Of a stretch of DNA of 64,000 bases, positions 1 to 10,265 are shown piece by piece. The notes below the pieces were generated by a model. It ran no database searches. It saw nothing but the letters and a program-made list of their open reading frames with translations, and was not told where the DNA came from. The position numbers and the translations under genes were made by a program. Every line of letters starts with the position of its first letter. The stretch's first letter is position 1. Origin of the DNA: Locusta migratoria (Eukaryota; Arthropoda; Insecta; Orthoptera; Acrididae); the NCBI GenBank assembly GCA_026315105.1, contig CM048747.1, forward strand, positions 276,949,991 to 277,013,990, in the 5' to 3' direction.

Positions 1-689
1 CATGAGTAACAACAGTGCTGCAGAAATATGCAGTGACAGGTTCTCCACCGATGTCAGTGAGAAATTGCTGGTCACTATCCTTGATTAGCCAAAGGTCAGC
101 CTGCTGAACTTGAAGACATTGTCTTCTGTTGTGGACTGCAATTGACATTTATTTTCTTTTTTTTTTAACATTAACATGCATATAAAAATGTAAATGAGAG
201 ATGTTTAAAAAATGTTTAGTTAGTATAAAGATGTGGTGTCATTGAGAACTATTTGATCACTAAACTATATGATCTTTTATACGTTATGTATATTTCAATA
301 AAAAGTTAAACCAAGAAGTGTTTGAATGTTTCCAAGATGTGTAAATATTTATTCAAAATGTTTAAAGCATTATTTCTCATATGATGATTATTTTGAAGTG
401 AATTTTGAATGTAGTACTAACAACATACAAGGAAGTTGTGTGTCACTAAATTGCACGATAACTGATAATGTGATATTGATAGCAATTATAGATGTGCTGT
501 GGAATAAACAAAAACTCTCATAGTGTCTGCAATTAAAATTTTTCTCAAGGTTTGCCAACTTATTGGAACTGCCTGTGGAATGTAATTTTGAATTAATTCA
601 TTTATTTATTTGAGAAACTTTAGTAAGAAGAATATTAAGACTAGTATTAATGATCATTATAATTTTGGTTGCTGGGGTGCTAGTTAAAT
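1..689. other. AT-rich sequence, no gene recognised
   Basis: Only short open frames occur here. A short frame at positions 2-88 ends quickly and matches nothing I recognise. A poly(A)-signal-like AATAAA lies near 297, so the 3' end of a transcript running in from the left is possible but unsupported. Confidence 0.3.
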
Positions 690-1115
690 TTGGGTACAAA
701 GTCACAGTCATTCAAGAAGCTGATCATTTGTTATATACGAAGTCACTTAAAAACTAGTACCAGCCCACCATTACTGCATTCAAAGCTGCATCCACATTCT
801 CACATATCAAAGGCTTCACAATTCATCATACAACACAGAATGTTCCATCCCCACCCTTGCCAATCATCCTTTCCCCTGCACTCCTCTCCTTACTGTCAAG
901 ATGCTTGTTGTGCTGGTGCAGCCAGAGAAAGTGGTCATATGTGCTTGAGTTAGGTCTGAGAGATTGTATGAAGTGCATGTGTCTTTTTCTGATGAAGGCC
1001 ATGGCCAGAAATTTAGATTGTGTGATGTGATTGCCTATTTCATGTGCCTGTCTGTGTCTGAATAATTGTCTTTAGAGTGAGGTATTATCTATCCTCTATT
1101 ATCAAGATACCAGAT
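690..1115 (+). repeat. Penelope-like element 3'-tail fragment
   Basis: Non-coding, pyrimidine-rich sequence followed at 989-1012 by a CTGATGA core, a GGCC/GGCC hairpin and AGAAA. The same layout recurs in the 3' regions of several Penelope-like copies elsewhere in this window. No reverse transcriptase or GIY-YIG coding remains. The family assignment rests on that tail motif and on general resemblance to the copy at 20225-20470; it is an inference. Confidence 0.45.
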
Positions 1116-1434
1116 CTGTCACTTAAACTCACTGAAGTCAACATGCAGCAAGAGTCTGCTCTTATCATAATACAAGTAATTAAAATTGAGATTCATTCCT
1201 TCAAACATCAGTACAGCTAAGAATTCCAGGAGGCACTGTGGTGCAGATCCTATATCATGATATATTTAAGTGACTGGAAAATCTTCATATGAGGTTTGTA
1301 CATTTATTTTAAATTAAGGATCTAATGATATGTTATCCAGTTTTACACATGATAAGGGCCAGAAACATTTCACCATGCAATCAACTTTATGATGTCTATC
1401 TATCTATCTATCTGTGTATCTTTCTATTTTGACC

Positions 1435-2045
1435 TTATCACTCAGATGTGAACAGCACAACAGTATAAATGGGAGTGTTGGGGAATGAGTCTGTGGATAT
1501 GGCTGCCAAGGAGGGAGTTCTCCTCCCTTGGCTATCTACCTTTTCTACTAGCTCTGATGACCTTCGCACTGGCGTCTCCTGGCATATCATCTCCCGTTGG
1601 TTTTTACGTTGGTTATCCCTGTCAAGGAACAAATTGCAGGCCATTAAACCTGTGCCCGATCTTTGGTCAACATCATCTCAACCCTCTCGTCAATAGGAGA
1701 TTGGCCTGGCCCGGCTTCATATTGGCCACTGCCGTTATAGCCACCAGTATTTACTTCGTGGTGATCCTGCTCCCTTATGTGAGCACAGTGATGAACCTTT
1801 TACTGTGTACCACCTTTTAGTACAATGTCCATTTTTTAATCATCTCCGTCATGATCTACATTTACCATTTGAAATGTCTGATATTTTAGCTGATGATCTG
1901 CATTCTGCTGACAGAGTTTTACTTTTTATACATCGTGCAAATATGGTGAAAGCCATTTAAGTTCTAACCCCAGTTCGATTTTACTATGGGCAGTGTTGGG
2001 CTCTAATGAGGTCTGCAGTTGTGCGCCCTAAAACCACAATTAAAA
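1435..2045 (+). pseudogene. LINE ORF2 C-terminal remnant (RNase H end plus tail domain)
   Basis: The frame beginning at 1469 opens with a GxxGNExxDxAAKE motif, the C-terminal RNase H signature in which the last Asp is catalytic. A second frame farther on resembles the region downstream of RNase H in the LINEs at 8343-14314 and 24995-29185: an RLxIGH motif, Cys/His pairs, a VxHLLVxCP stretch and a final FI(H/R)A segment. The reading frame shifts between these parts, so it is a broken, 5'-truncated copy of the I/R1-like superfamily. No endonuclease or reverse transcriptase domain is left. Confidence 0.7.
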
Positions 2046-2309
2046 AACACAACAGTATACATAAACATTTACTATCATCAGAACAAAACGTTCTTGTCCC
2101 ACAGAGCCACCTTGTCTAAATATTTTTTTCTGTGGTTTTAACTCTTAAACCAGAATGGGATCACTCACAATTCAGTGGTGACTCAAATCCATAGCATCAA
2201 AAATTAATGATGAATCTTCTTAAACCATAATAGTGTCTAATTTGATTTGGCATGCATAACAGCTGATTACCATCCACATTTCCAAATCTAGATAGTGTTG
2301 GCCAGAGCC

Positions 2310-2549
2310 CCACCGAGCGAGGTAGTGCAGTGTTAACACACTGGACTTGCGTTCGGAAGGATGGTGGTTCAAATCCACCTCCAGATTTAGGGTTTCCGTG
2401 ATTTCCCTAAATCACTCCAGGTGAATCTGGGATGTTTTCTTTGCAAGGGCACAGACAATTTCTTTCCTTACTCAATCAATTGGAGCATGAGCTCCCCATC
2501 TAATGATCACTCTGTCAGCGGGGTTTTAAGCTGTAATCTTCTTTCCTTC
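2310..2549 (+). mobile_element. tRNA-headed SINE, copy 1
   Basis: The head begins ACCGAGCGAGGTAGTGCAG, a decayed A box, and a perfect B box GGTTCAAATCC lies at 2366-2376. These are internal RNA polymerase III promoter elements as in tRNA-derived SINEs. It matches the copy at 23955-24211 along its length, with a small deletion just after the B box. A candidate 8-bp target-site duplication CCAGAGCC flanks it (2302-2309 and 2550-2557). SINEs are moved by LINE machinery; which LINE is involved here is unknown. Confidence 0.82.
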
Positions 2550-2689
2550 CCAGAGCCTCTAGATAAAGCGGTCTACCTGGATTTTGTTTATACAGAACTC
2601 ACTCATATGTCTCTTCTTTACCTGAACTCACATTACATAATGTTTACTATTGTAGTTTTATTAACATTATTTTTCTATAAACTACTAAA

Positions 2690-3115
2690 ACCTGTTTTAA
2701 ACCTTCTTCTTCTTGTTCTGTTAGAGATCAGGTGAGGAACCTGCAAATTATTAATGGTGTCCACTTCACAGCCTGCAACATTGGTATTCTTCCAACAAAC
2801 TCCAGCTTTTCTGATTGCACAATATAGCCTGCATTTCCATAATCCAAGTGATCTAATCCTTTGCTAATTCTCATCCTGCTTGCATTCCAGCCTACAAATG
2901 CCCATCCATTTTGCCAACATTCTCACCATTCTCTTCCTCTTCTCTATTACTCCCCTTTACAACCATTCCCTTTCTCCCTCTCTATCTGTCCCCTCCCAAC
3001 CAATGCTGCACCTATTGACTATCATGTCCCTATTTAGTTCCTGCTTGTTTCACAATACAAGAACAGTTGAAAGTGCATTACTTGTTCTTACTATTCAGTC
3101 ATACTGATTGTTGTT
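2690..3115 (+). repeat. Possible Penelope-like 3'-UTR remnant
   Basis: Pyrimidine-rich sequence with a stretch resembling the post-endonuclease 3' region of other PLE copies, including the piece around 'ctccagcttttctgattgc'. No domain is retained. Other repeat origins are possible. Confidence 0.3.
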
Positions 3116-3342
3116 TACTGTAGAAGAGAATAGGAAGACACTGTTCTGGTCCAGCACTGCAGGCATCACTGCAAAATATGGTCTACCCTCCAGGTAGAGC
3201 TGGGGGTCAACACAGGGGCCACTGCTGTTTCTCAATCATTGTGCAAGATTGGACAGAGTATGCACACTTCTGATACACATAGATTGCCCCCCCCCCCCCC
3301 AAATAAGTATCAGGAAGTCTAAAGAGCCACTAGCATTGAAGA

Positions 3343-3860
3343 ATGTTGCCCCAAAAGTGCCACCAGTTTTTTGAGAGAGTTCAAAAAAGTTCTTGTATAT
3401 TTTATGAACTCTTTGGTGAATGGTTTAATGATCAGCTTGTACGAAAAGTTGAAAAGTTTTTAACTAAGAAAGGGCTGCCTAAAGAAAAGAAAAAGAGAAA
3501 ATGGGGGGGGGGGGGGCGGCAGTCTTGTTAATTGACAACACACCTAAACATTCTTGCAAGTTAAACTTTTGTTATATTGTGCATTTTCTTTCCCCAAATG
3601 TTACCAGCCTAATTCAGACACTGGATGAAGATGTAACAGTGACAATAAAACAGAATTTGTTTTTGAGAAGTGTTCTGCAAGATAGTGACTTGCAAAACAA
3701 AAGCATAAATGAAGTACTGAAGGTGGCCTATATGAAGCATGCAATTCCATGGTGTTCTCAGGCCTGGGATAATGTGAAAGCAGAAACCCTGTATAGATGT
3801 TGGAGAAAACTGTATCACAGTCTTGAAGACTTCTCAGAAAGTTTTGAAAATTTTATGTAA
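3343..3860 (+). pseudogene. Tigger/pogo-like DDE transposase remnant
   Basis: Two overlapping frames (3343-3531 and 3501-3860) together resemble the catalytic DDE region of pogo/Tigger/jerky-type cut-and-paste transposases. The first frame has the WFNDQLVRKVEKFL-type segment and a KKGLPKE motif. The second has LLIDNTPKH, which carries the second catalytic Asp, then FLSPNVTSLIQTLDEDV and a C-terminal AWDNVKAETLYRCWRKL motif. The break between the frames falls at a long G run (about 3505-3516), an obvious slippage site. The N-terminal DNA-binding region was not found. It is a dead fragment, probably part of an element ending near 4515. Confidence 0.78.
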
Positions 3861-4515
3861 ATGGTAAAAAACATTCACAGATTTTAAGATATTGACTACA
3901 AGACTGACCACAAAATTGTAGAGATGTGTTGCTGACTTGATCAATGACACAAAGAGGTGATGTCGATGATAGGAAGACATCTGACGATGCTTTTCAGGCA
4001 CAAAAGGTACATAAGTCTAAATTAGGAATTTCTTTTGTTTCAAATTTTTCTAGGTATACATTAGTATTAGAGTAAGATTGTGTTTATTTTAAGTTGCCCT
4101 AAGATTTGTAGAGGTGTGCAGTGAATCAATGCCAGCTGGCATGTTAATGAACAGATGGCACAACACTGTTGTTAGGAAAAGTTTTGAGGGGTGCAAGAAA
4201 CAAAATTAAAACTATACAGTTCTATGAATACGAATTTTATGAGCTACAGATTGTTAGGCACTGTTTACTATTGTTGTTCTGCTGGAAATCTAAAAGTATA
4301 AATATAAAATTTAAATAAAAATGCAAGTATAAGCTTTAAAAAACTGTATCAAATTTCATTTACATTCAAAACTATTCGAAAATGAGTACTATAATTACAA
4401 TGCTAATTATAGTTTTACATAATAGATGTTCATGGCTTAACAGAAAAAAATGTATCTGAAACAGGCTCTGCCTCCCCTCACCTCCTCTTAAGTTCAGTTA
4501 ACTGAGGTTCTACTA
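3861..4515 (+). mobile_element. Tigger-like 3' flank with right terminal repeat
   Basis: Non-coding sequence follows the transposase remnant. At 4492-4515 the bottom strand reads GTAGAACCTCAGTTAACTGA, which resembles the pogo/Tigger terminal consensus (CAGTnGAACCTC...). A TA lies at the outer edge, as expected for TA-targeting elements. The left terminal repeat was not found. Confidence 0.5.
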
Positions 4516-5209
4516 TGCATCTAAAGTTGTTGGCCATAAAAATGTGCAATCTGTATGTCTGTTTCACTATGTTGAGAGAGACTCCATTCTGAAACATAGC
4601 GGCACTTCTGATTGGTACAGCTGTATACAGATGCACAAATGTGGCCTTTACCACCTGAAAACTGGTGACCAGTTGTGACCCCTCAGCAACCTGCCATCAA
4701 CAGTTCGGCACCAACTGGATATTTTCAGTTATCATGAGTCAAAGGGAGATGTTGCCGCAGTTGTTACTCAATATGTATGAACAACAATACACGGTATGGT
4801 GCGTACAATGAAAAAACTGTTACTATTGATCTTATTTTGGTTATGGCTAACATTAGATGTAGGGCTTGTCCTGTGATGTTTAAAGTGTTATTTGTGATAT
4901 CAAAGAACCAGTAGATTAGTCATGGTAAAACTGGAATGGTGTAGTACATTATTTTGTAACTGTCTGTAAGGGGCAAGAATCGTAGTTAGTCACAGTATAC
5001 CATGTACAAGGGCAAATCAGAAACTCTTCGCTCCTTTTTTTATAATCCAAATTATGCATGTAAATACTAAGTCAACATACCCATTCCCATCTTTGGACCT
5101 TTCTTTGTTTGATCTGGCTGTATCTGCTCCATAGCTTGGTGCTTCTGGCAGCTTTTAGAGATGGTGATGTGTTTCACACATCCATGGTATTAGAACAACA
5201 AATCACACT
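4516..5209. other. No feature recognised
   Basis: AT-rich sequence without usable frames. A segment near 5013-5050 (GGCAAATCAGAAACTCTTCG) has the look of a transposon end, but I could not pair it with another end. Confidence 0.25.
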
Positions 5210-5720
5210 TTGCTTTTTATGCATCAAGGGATGTTCCACCATTGTGATCTACAGAGAAATGCAGCCTACATAAGAGTGAAATGTTTTGCTGTGAAAAGTG
5301 TGAAATTCTTTAGGGAAAAATTGAATGGTTTATGGAAGAAAGCCAGTGAAGCCATTGGAATTTTTTTGGACAGAATTAGGAGAATAAACATGCAGACATA
5401 AGAGTTAACACAGGACATGACAGTGGGCCAAAAGCATACCCAAAGAATTTCATGTAAGATCTACAAGGAAAACCTAAGCGAATTGCCTACTGCTCTTCGC
5501 ACTATGAAGAGAAATTGACATTGCTATCATGGTACACTATGATCATCGAATTTTTACATCCAACAGGCAATGAAAAAAGATCATGTAAAAGCACAGTGTC
5601 ACCAGCCACAGTGTTTAGCCAGAGTACTGTAGGCATAAGGTAAGAGTATGTTGATGTAAGAAGCAGGCCAAGCAGTATTAAAAGGCATAAAAGTTTGAAG
5701 ATTGTTTCACATGGTAAACT
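5210..5720 (+). pseudogene. Possible Gypsy gag-like remnant
   Basis: A short frame at 5210-5401 ends in a segment of the type IFLDRIRRxNMQT, followed past a stop by ELTQDM. This resembles the C-terminal capsid helices of retrotransposon Gag proteins. It lies upstream of, and on the same strand as, the Gypsy reverse transcriptase remnant at 6150, where gag is expected. The frame is broken repeatedly. The match is by eye only; an unrelated decayed element remains possible. Confidence 0.3.
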
Positions 5721-6149
5721 GTCTGCAGGTACAGGAAAGTTGGTTTGGGTAACTGTGGGACTGAACTTCCCACAACCAGGGTTATATTTGGCTGAGCCAT
5801 TTACAGAGCAATGATACTTTGGATGAGAGACATTGTTTTATATGTAGGAGTATAGACTAGAACACATGAGTAATATAAACAGCGAATTTTATGGTTCCAG
5901 TTAGCCTCTATAATTTTGGGAGAAATAGTATGGATCTTCCAAAGGGATGAACAGCAGTAAATCTAGATATACTAGGTAAAGAGGATGTAAATAGATTAAG
6001 TGATGATCCCAGCCACAGGCAAATTGCCAGTGAGTCTACACAACATGATAGTTTGTCACTTGATAATGATTCAGTGGAAGGCAAAGGAGGCATTGTTATT
6101 ACAATTCCAGACTTACTAACACTGATAACCCAGCATCACATCCAATGGG

Positions 6150-6858
6150 TGATAGTACACAGGTTTACAGGAAACTATTCACATTAGCAAAACATGTGCA
6201 GCCACTAGTAAATGAATTTATACAACAACTTGCTGGGGGTATTATTGAATGCAGTCTGAGTCCCTGGTTGGCAAATATTGCACTTATTCCTATACTCTTC
6301 TGATGCCACCAATATAAACAGATTCTTTTGTAATTATTATCTAAATGCAAGCACTGTGACAGTTGTGTATCCGATAACAAACTTCATGGACAGCGTATCT
6401 CAACAACAAGTTTTAGGAGTGGTTATAAACTGCTTTTGAAATATTTCCTGATTCCTGAAGATAGACCAAAGACAACTTTTTCAGGATCCTCTGTTCATTA
6501 TCAGTACGTCAGAAGGCTGTTTGGACTGAAAAAACACTCCTGCTATTTTTCAGAGCTTGTTAGCTGGAGTACTTTGTGGATTAAAACAAAAAATATTTGT
6601 AGTGTATATAGATGACATAATAGTTTTTTTTCTAAGAGTACAGAGGGACATGTGAAATGCTTAGGTGAAGTATTCACCAGACTGAGGTCAGGGCATCTCA
6701 CACTAAGTATGGGAAAATATCACCTTGTTCAGACTTAAGTGAAGTACCTTTGGCATGTTAGTAGTCAAAAAGGAGTTAGAGTGGATCCTCAGCTGTAAGA
6801 GATTTTTCATCATCACAGATAAAATAGCTACAATCGTTCCTGGGGCTCTGTAATTATC
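6150..6858 (+). pseudogene. Ty3/Gypsy reverse transcriptase remnant
   Basis: Stepping between frames gives the ordered RT landmarks of Ty3/Gypsy pol. First is the GIIE-x-SLSPW segment (about 6235-6275), then a YPI motif, then EDRPKTTFSG and the YQYVRRLFGLK region (about 6455-6530). VVYIDDIIVF, with both catalytic Asp residues of the active site, is at about 6600-6630, followed by EGHVKCLGEVFTRLRSGHL and a VDPQ block. Several stops and frameshifts are present, so it is inactive. The coding path stops within the LQSFLGLCNY motif at 6858 and resumes at 8111. Confidence 0.85.
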
Positions 6859-8110
6859 TTAATATGTATAAAAATTGAGGTGTTTGTGCCTATATTTCAC
6901 TCTGCAGCCAAAACTACAATTACAAACGAATAGTGTTTGTATGTGGTAGTAGGTATCAGTCTCCCATTGTGCACTATGGTGGTGGAGAGTTAATAACTAT
7001 AAAGGGGTGGAAGATATGGGAGTTGAAAGTTACAGACTTATATAAAATTCTACATGTGGGTGTCAGTATTTTGTTCTTCAGCAAAAATTGCACAATGGAG
7101 AAGAATGATCTTTCTGTGTTGCTGTAGTACAAAGTCTTCCATTGTACACCATAGCAGTTCCATGTCATGGTTGAAAGTCGTCAGCTTATATAAAATTTGG
7201 ACTGAAGACCAGCAATGACTTTGACACTATAATAGCAAAGAGGTTATATACAGCAAAAAGTGGTGCACATTCTTCAGGTGTTTTTCTGCAACAAGCATAT
7301 GAATTATAAAAATAAATAAAATAAAATGCATATTGCAGTTTGAAAAGTAAAACTACCAAGAAACATGCCAAAAAGTAAGAAAAAAAATTTGCATTTTCAA
7401 TCCGTTTCTAGAAGACAGAAATTGGCGCTGAAAAGTAAATCTACAGAAGATAGAAACTTGAATTTTGTATACATTGTTTATATTACATTGTAGGCATCAG
7501 CAATTTTTCCATCCCTAAGGGGTGAAATAGGGGATGAATGGTTTTTTTGAAAATACGTTGCTATGAAGGCAATTTTGAAGCAAGAAATACAAAACTTCAT
7601 ATTTAGATTTTTCATTGGAATTTTAAAATCACACATTATATTACATGGTAGGCATCAGCAATTTTTCAATATTTCCATCCCTAAGGGGTGAAATAGGGGA
7701 TGAATGGATTTTTTGAAAATACATTGCTATGAAGGCAATTTTGAAGCAAGAAATACAAAACTTCATATTTAGATTTTCATTGGAATTTTAAAATAACATG
7801 TTCTGATATTTTTGGAAATTCAACCATTAAGCAGGTGAAATGAGGGAAAATCTTTTAAGGGTGCTAATAAGACTACTTTGACGCTAGAATGCAAAAATTT
7901 GAGTTTAGAACCATGTATAGATTTTTTTAGTGTTTTGGGATGTTTTGAATTCTGCCGTCAATGGTGCAATATGGAATGACAAGTTGTATCAAAATGTTTG
8001 ATTAGGAAAGCATTTTTAAAGCTAAATCTATGAAAATTTATATTTACAAGTAGAAACAACCAATGCAGATCATCCAATCTATGCTTGCAAAGCAGCGAGA
8101 ATTTAACTAG
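6859..8110. mobile_element. Unidentified 1.25-kb insertion in Gypsy pol
   Basis: The Gypsy coding path is cut inside the conserved LCNY-x-KFVRGFAK stretch: LCNY sits at the left edge and YHKFVRGFAKV at 8112-8145. A 5-bp TTATC occurs at both edges (6854-6858 and 8111-8115), a candidate target-site duplication; removing the insert restores the expected motif order. The insert has no coding capacity I recognise and no convincing terminal inverted repeats. It contains a 158-bp tandem repeat at 7481-7800. A solo LTR or a non-autonomous DNA element are alternatives. Confidence 0.55.
7481..7800. repeat. Two tandem units of about 158 bp
   Basis: Unit 1 starts at 7481 and unit 2 at 7639. Both contain CATCCCTAAGGGGTGAAATA and CTATGAAGGCAATTTTGAAG and are nearly identical apart from a short insertion in unit 2. 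CCCTAAGGGG is itself palindromic. High identity suggests a fairly recent duplication. Confidence 0.85.
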
Positions 8111-8342
8111 TTATCATAAATTTGTAAGAGGGTTTGCTAAAGTGGCACAAACATTGTCTAAATAACTTCATAAGAGAGTTAACTTTGTGTGGACATCTGA
8201 GTAACAATTGATAAGTTGAAAAAAGTTCTGGTATTGAACCCCTGTCTTACTGTATATCCTGAGAGAGAATTCATACTACCATGTGATGCTAGTAGTAATG
8301 CTCTGGGTTGTGTTGACAGAGTATAAATGGGAAAGAACACCC
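8111..8342 (+). pseudogene. Gypsy connection/RNase H start
   Basis: Continuation of the Gypsy pol remnant: YHKFVRGFAKVAQTLSK, then VNFVWTSE, then LPCDASSNALGCV, which holds the first catalytic Asp region of RNase H. It is cut at 8342 by the LINE at 8343-14314 and continues at 14326. The last 11 bases (8332-8342, AAAGAACACCC) are the target-site duplication of that LINE. Confidence 0.85.
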
Positions 8343-8738
8343 CCCTCAAGGGCTCAGCATTAATTTGCTGAGTACGGGCTTGGCGAACCCGGGGTCCTGA
8401 GCTGTGGGCTGTGTCGCGCCAACAGTCCGCTACACCGTAAGCTCTGTGCGTGCTTCAACGACCATCGTTCGGCGCGACGGTGGAACGTTGTACGTTTCAG
8501 AGCCCGGGGATCTTGGCTTAATCGCCCGGGTCGTGAGGATGGTACAAACCTCTATAAAGAAAAACCTCAATCTCAAGGTGTGCTACGTGCCGAGGAGATG
8601 CATGGCTGTTGAGGTTGAACAGCCGCTAGCGAGCAACCTCTGAGGAACCTGCCGCACCTCAGTTGTATAAGGCTTACCCAGGCAAGCGGGGCTCTGCCTG
8701 GGTGGACCATTAGTTCCCTAGCTGCTCGTGGGACCAGG
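8343..8738 (+). promoter_or_regulatory. LINE A 5' UTR
   Basis: About 400 bp between the insertion boundary and the ORF1 start codon. It is GC-rich and CpG-containing and ends in GGGACCAGG before the ATG. Internal promoters in the 5' UTR are known for this type of LINE; none is identified here by motif. Confidence 0.5.
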
Positions 8739-10076
8739 ATGAAACGAGCACTCAATAGCGTCGCCACACGTAAACATGGCGTCTCAAAGCGTGGTAAGAA
8801 TGACTTCAATGCGGTAGACTATGATCCACAAACGTTCCCTTCCCTGGCTACACCATGGGAGGAACATCGGGCAAAACAGAAGGGTGAGGCTTATGCTCCG
8901 AAATACCTTGTATGTACCCGTAATGATGGAGAATCGTTCAAGAACACAAAGCCCTTGTTTTTCGTTGAGAACTTGGAAGACAAGTTCGGTGAAGTTGAAG
9001 GAATGTCAAAGATGCGCTCTGGGTCAGTCTTAATAACGACGTCATCCCCAGCCCAGTCACGGGCCTTGCTTGCCTGTGACAAGCTGGGTGATGTTTCCAT
9101 AACGATAACGCCACACGAGACCTTGAATATGGTCCAGGGGATAATATTCCATAAAGACCTGTTGCTGCAGTCTGATGAAGAACTACGTGCTAACTTGGAA
9201 CGCCGGGGCGTACATTTTATTCGGCGAGTCCATAGGGGTCTGAAGGACAATAGGGTAGCCACCGGTGCCTTCATCTTGGCTTTCAAAGGTGATTCAATAC
9301 CCGAGAAGGTCAAGGTGATGGTCTACCGGTGTGACGTAAGCCCCTACGTTCCTCCCCCTATGCGTTGTTTCAAGTGCTGGAGGTTTGGGCATATGTCCTC
9401 CCGATGCGATGCCAATCCTACGTGTCGGGAGTGCGGACGTGCAGTCCATCCAAACGTCCCTTGCACCCCTCCTCCAGTATGTGTAAACTGCGGCCAGCAT
9501 CACTCCCCTTGCTCACCTACGTGCTCAGTATTGCAGCAAGAGCGGAAGATTATGGAATATAAGACCCGGGACAGACTGACCTACTCAGAAGCAAAACGGA
9601 AATATCAAAAGCTCCATCCCGTTCATCTGACCACTTCCTATGCCGCAGCAGCCTCATCGTCATCCATAGTGCCTCAATTACCGCAGACTGAACCACTACC
9701 AGTGGGCTCCCACGCCCAATCAACTACCCCTGCCCCCTTACCAGCTGGGGGCATTTCCTCTTCGGTGGCTCCCATTCTTTTCACAGTGGGAGCAACAGCC
9801 GCACAAACATTGAGGACATCAGTCCCCACCTCTAAGTCGGAGAAGGAGAAGCCTTCTCCGGCCCCTCTCGCTCGGAAGGGGTCCCTTGGGACACTCCCTT
9901 CCGAGGCTTCTCCACATGGCAAAGAGGATCCCAGCAAATTGCTGCAGGATCCTCTTGTTGCTGACCAAAGGGCCTCCTGCTCTTCGTCAGCCCCCGAGAC
10001 CATGCCTGAGAAGCCCTCCCGGCCCTTAAAACCCAAGGGCCAGCGAGAGGCTAAGAAAAAATCCACAAGAAAATAA
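8739..10076 (+). CDS. LINE A ORF1, nucleic-acid-binding Gag-like protein
   Basis: An uninterrupted 445-residue frame. The N-terminal third is basic and polar. The middle (about residues 100-205) is a fold-like region that in related LINE ORF1 proteins precedes the zinc knuckles. Three Cys/His knuckles follow: CFKCWRFGHMSSRC (about residues 210-223), then CRECGRAVHPNVPC, then CVNCGQHHSPCSPTC. The C-terminal third is low-complexity, rich in Ser, Pro and Ala, and ends in a Lys/Arg-rich run. The family role is to bind the element RNA in a ribonucleoprotein. The start chosen is the first Met of the open frame. Being intact while ORF2 is broken suggests a fairly young copy, or one that lost function recently. 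Confidence 0.9.
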   Translation: MKRALNSVATRKHGVSKRGKNDFNAVDYDPQTFPSLATPWEEHRAKQKGEAYAPKYLVCTRNDGESFKNTKPLFFVENLEDKFGEVEGMSKMRSGSVLITTSSPAQSRALLACDKLGDVSITITPHETLNMVQGIIFHKDLLLQSDEELRANLERRGVHFIRRVHRGLKDNRVATGAFILAFKGDSIPEKVKVMVYRCDVSPYVPPPMRCFKCWRFGHMSSRCDANPTCRECGRAVHPNVPCTPPPVCVNCGQHHSPCSPTCSVLQQERKIMEYKTRDRLTYSEAKRKYQKLHPVHLTTSYAAAASSSSIVPQLPQTEPLPVGSHAQSTTPAPLPAGGISSSVAPILFTVGATAAQTLRTSVPTSKSEKEKPSPAPLARKGSLGTLPSEASPHGKEDPSKLLQDPLVADQRASCSSSAPETMPEKPSRPLKPKGQREAKKKSTRK

Positions 10077-10265
10077 GAACCCTTGGTGGCTCCAAAGCCA
10101 CATATACCCTCATCCTCTGGTTCAGAGGATGAAGTCAAGATCCTCGCTTCCCCCGAGGATCTTGCACTTACTGATCCAATAGAACCCATGGATCATGACA
10201 CTATTGATGCTGGACACAAGGAAGACAGCGCTGCTATGGAATAACCTGCTCCTCAGCTACTATTT

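Noticed and set aside
2..88. Short frame at the window start as the end of a host gene
   Set aside because: Only 29 codons before a stop, no recognised domain, no splice context visible.
9674..10189. 171-codon - strand frame inside the LINE
   Set aside because: Antisense shadow of the low-complexity ORF1 C-terminus.
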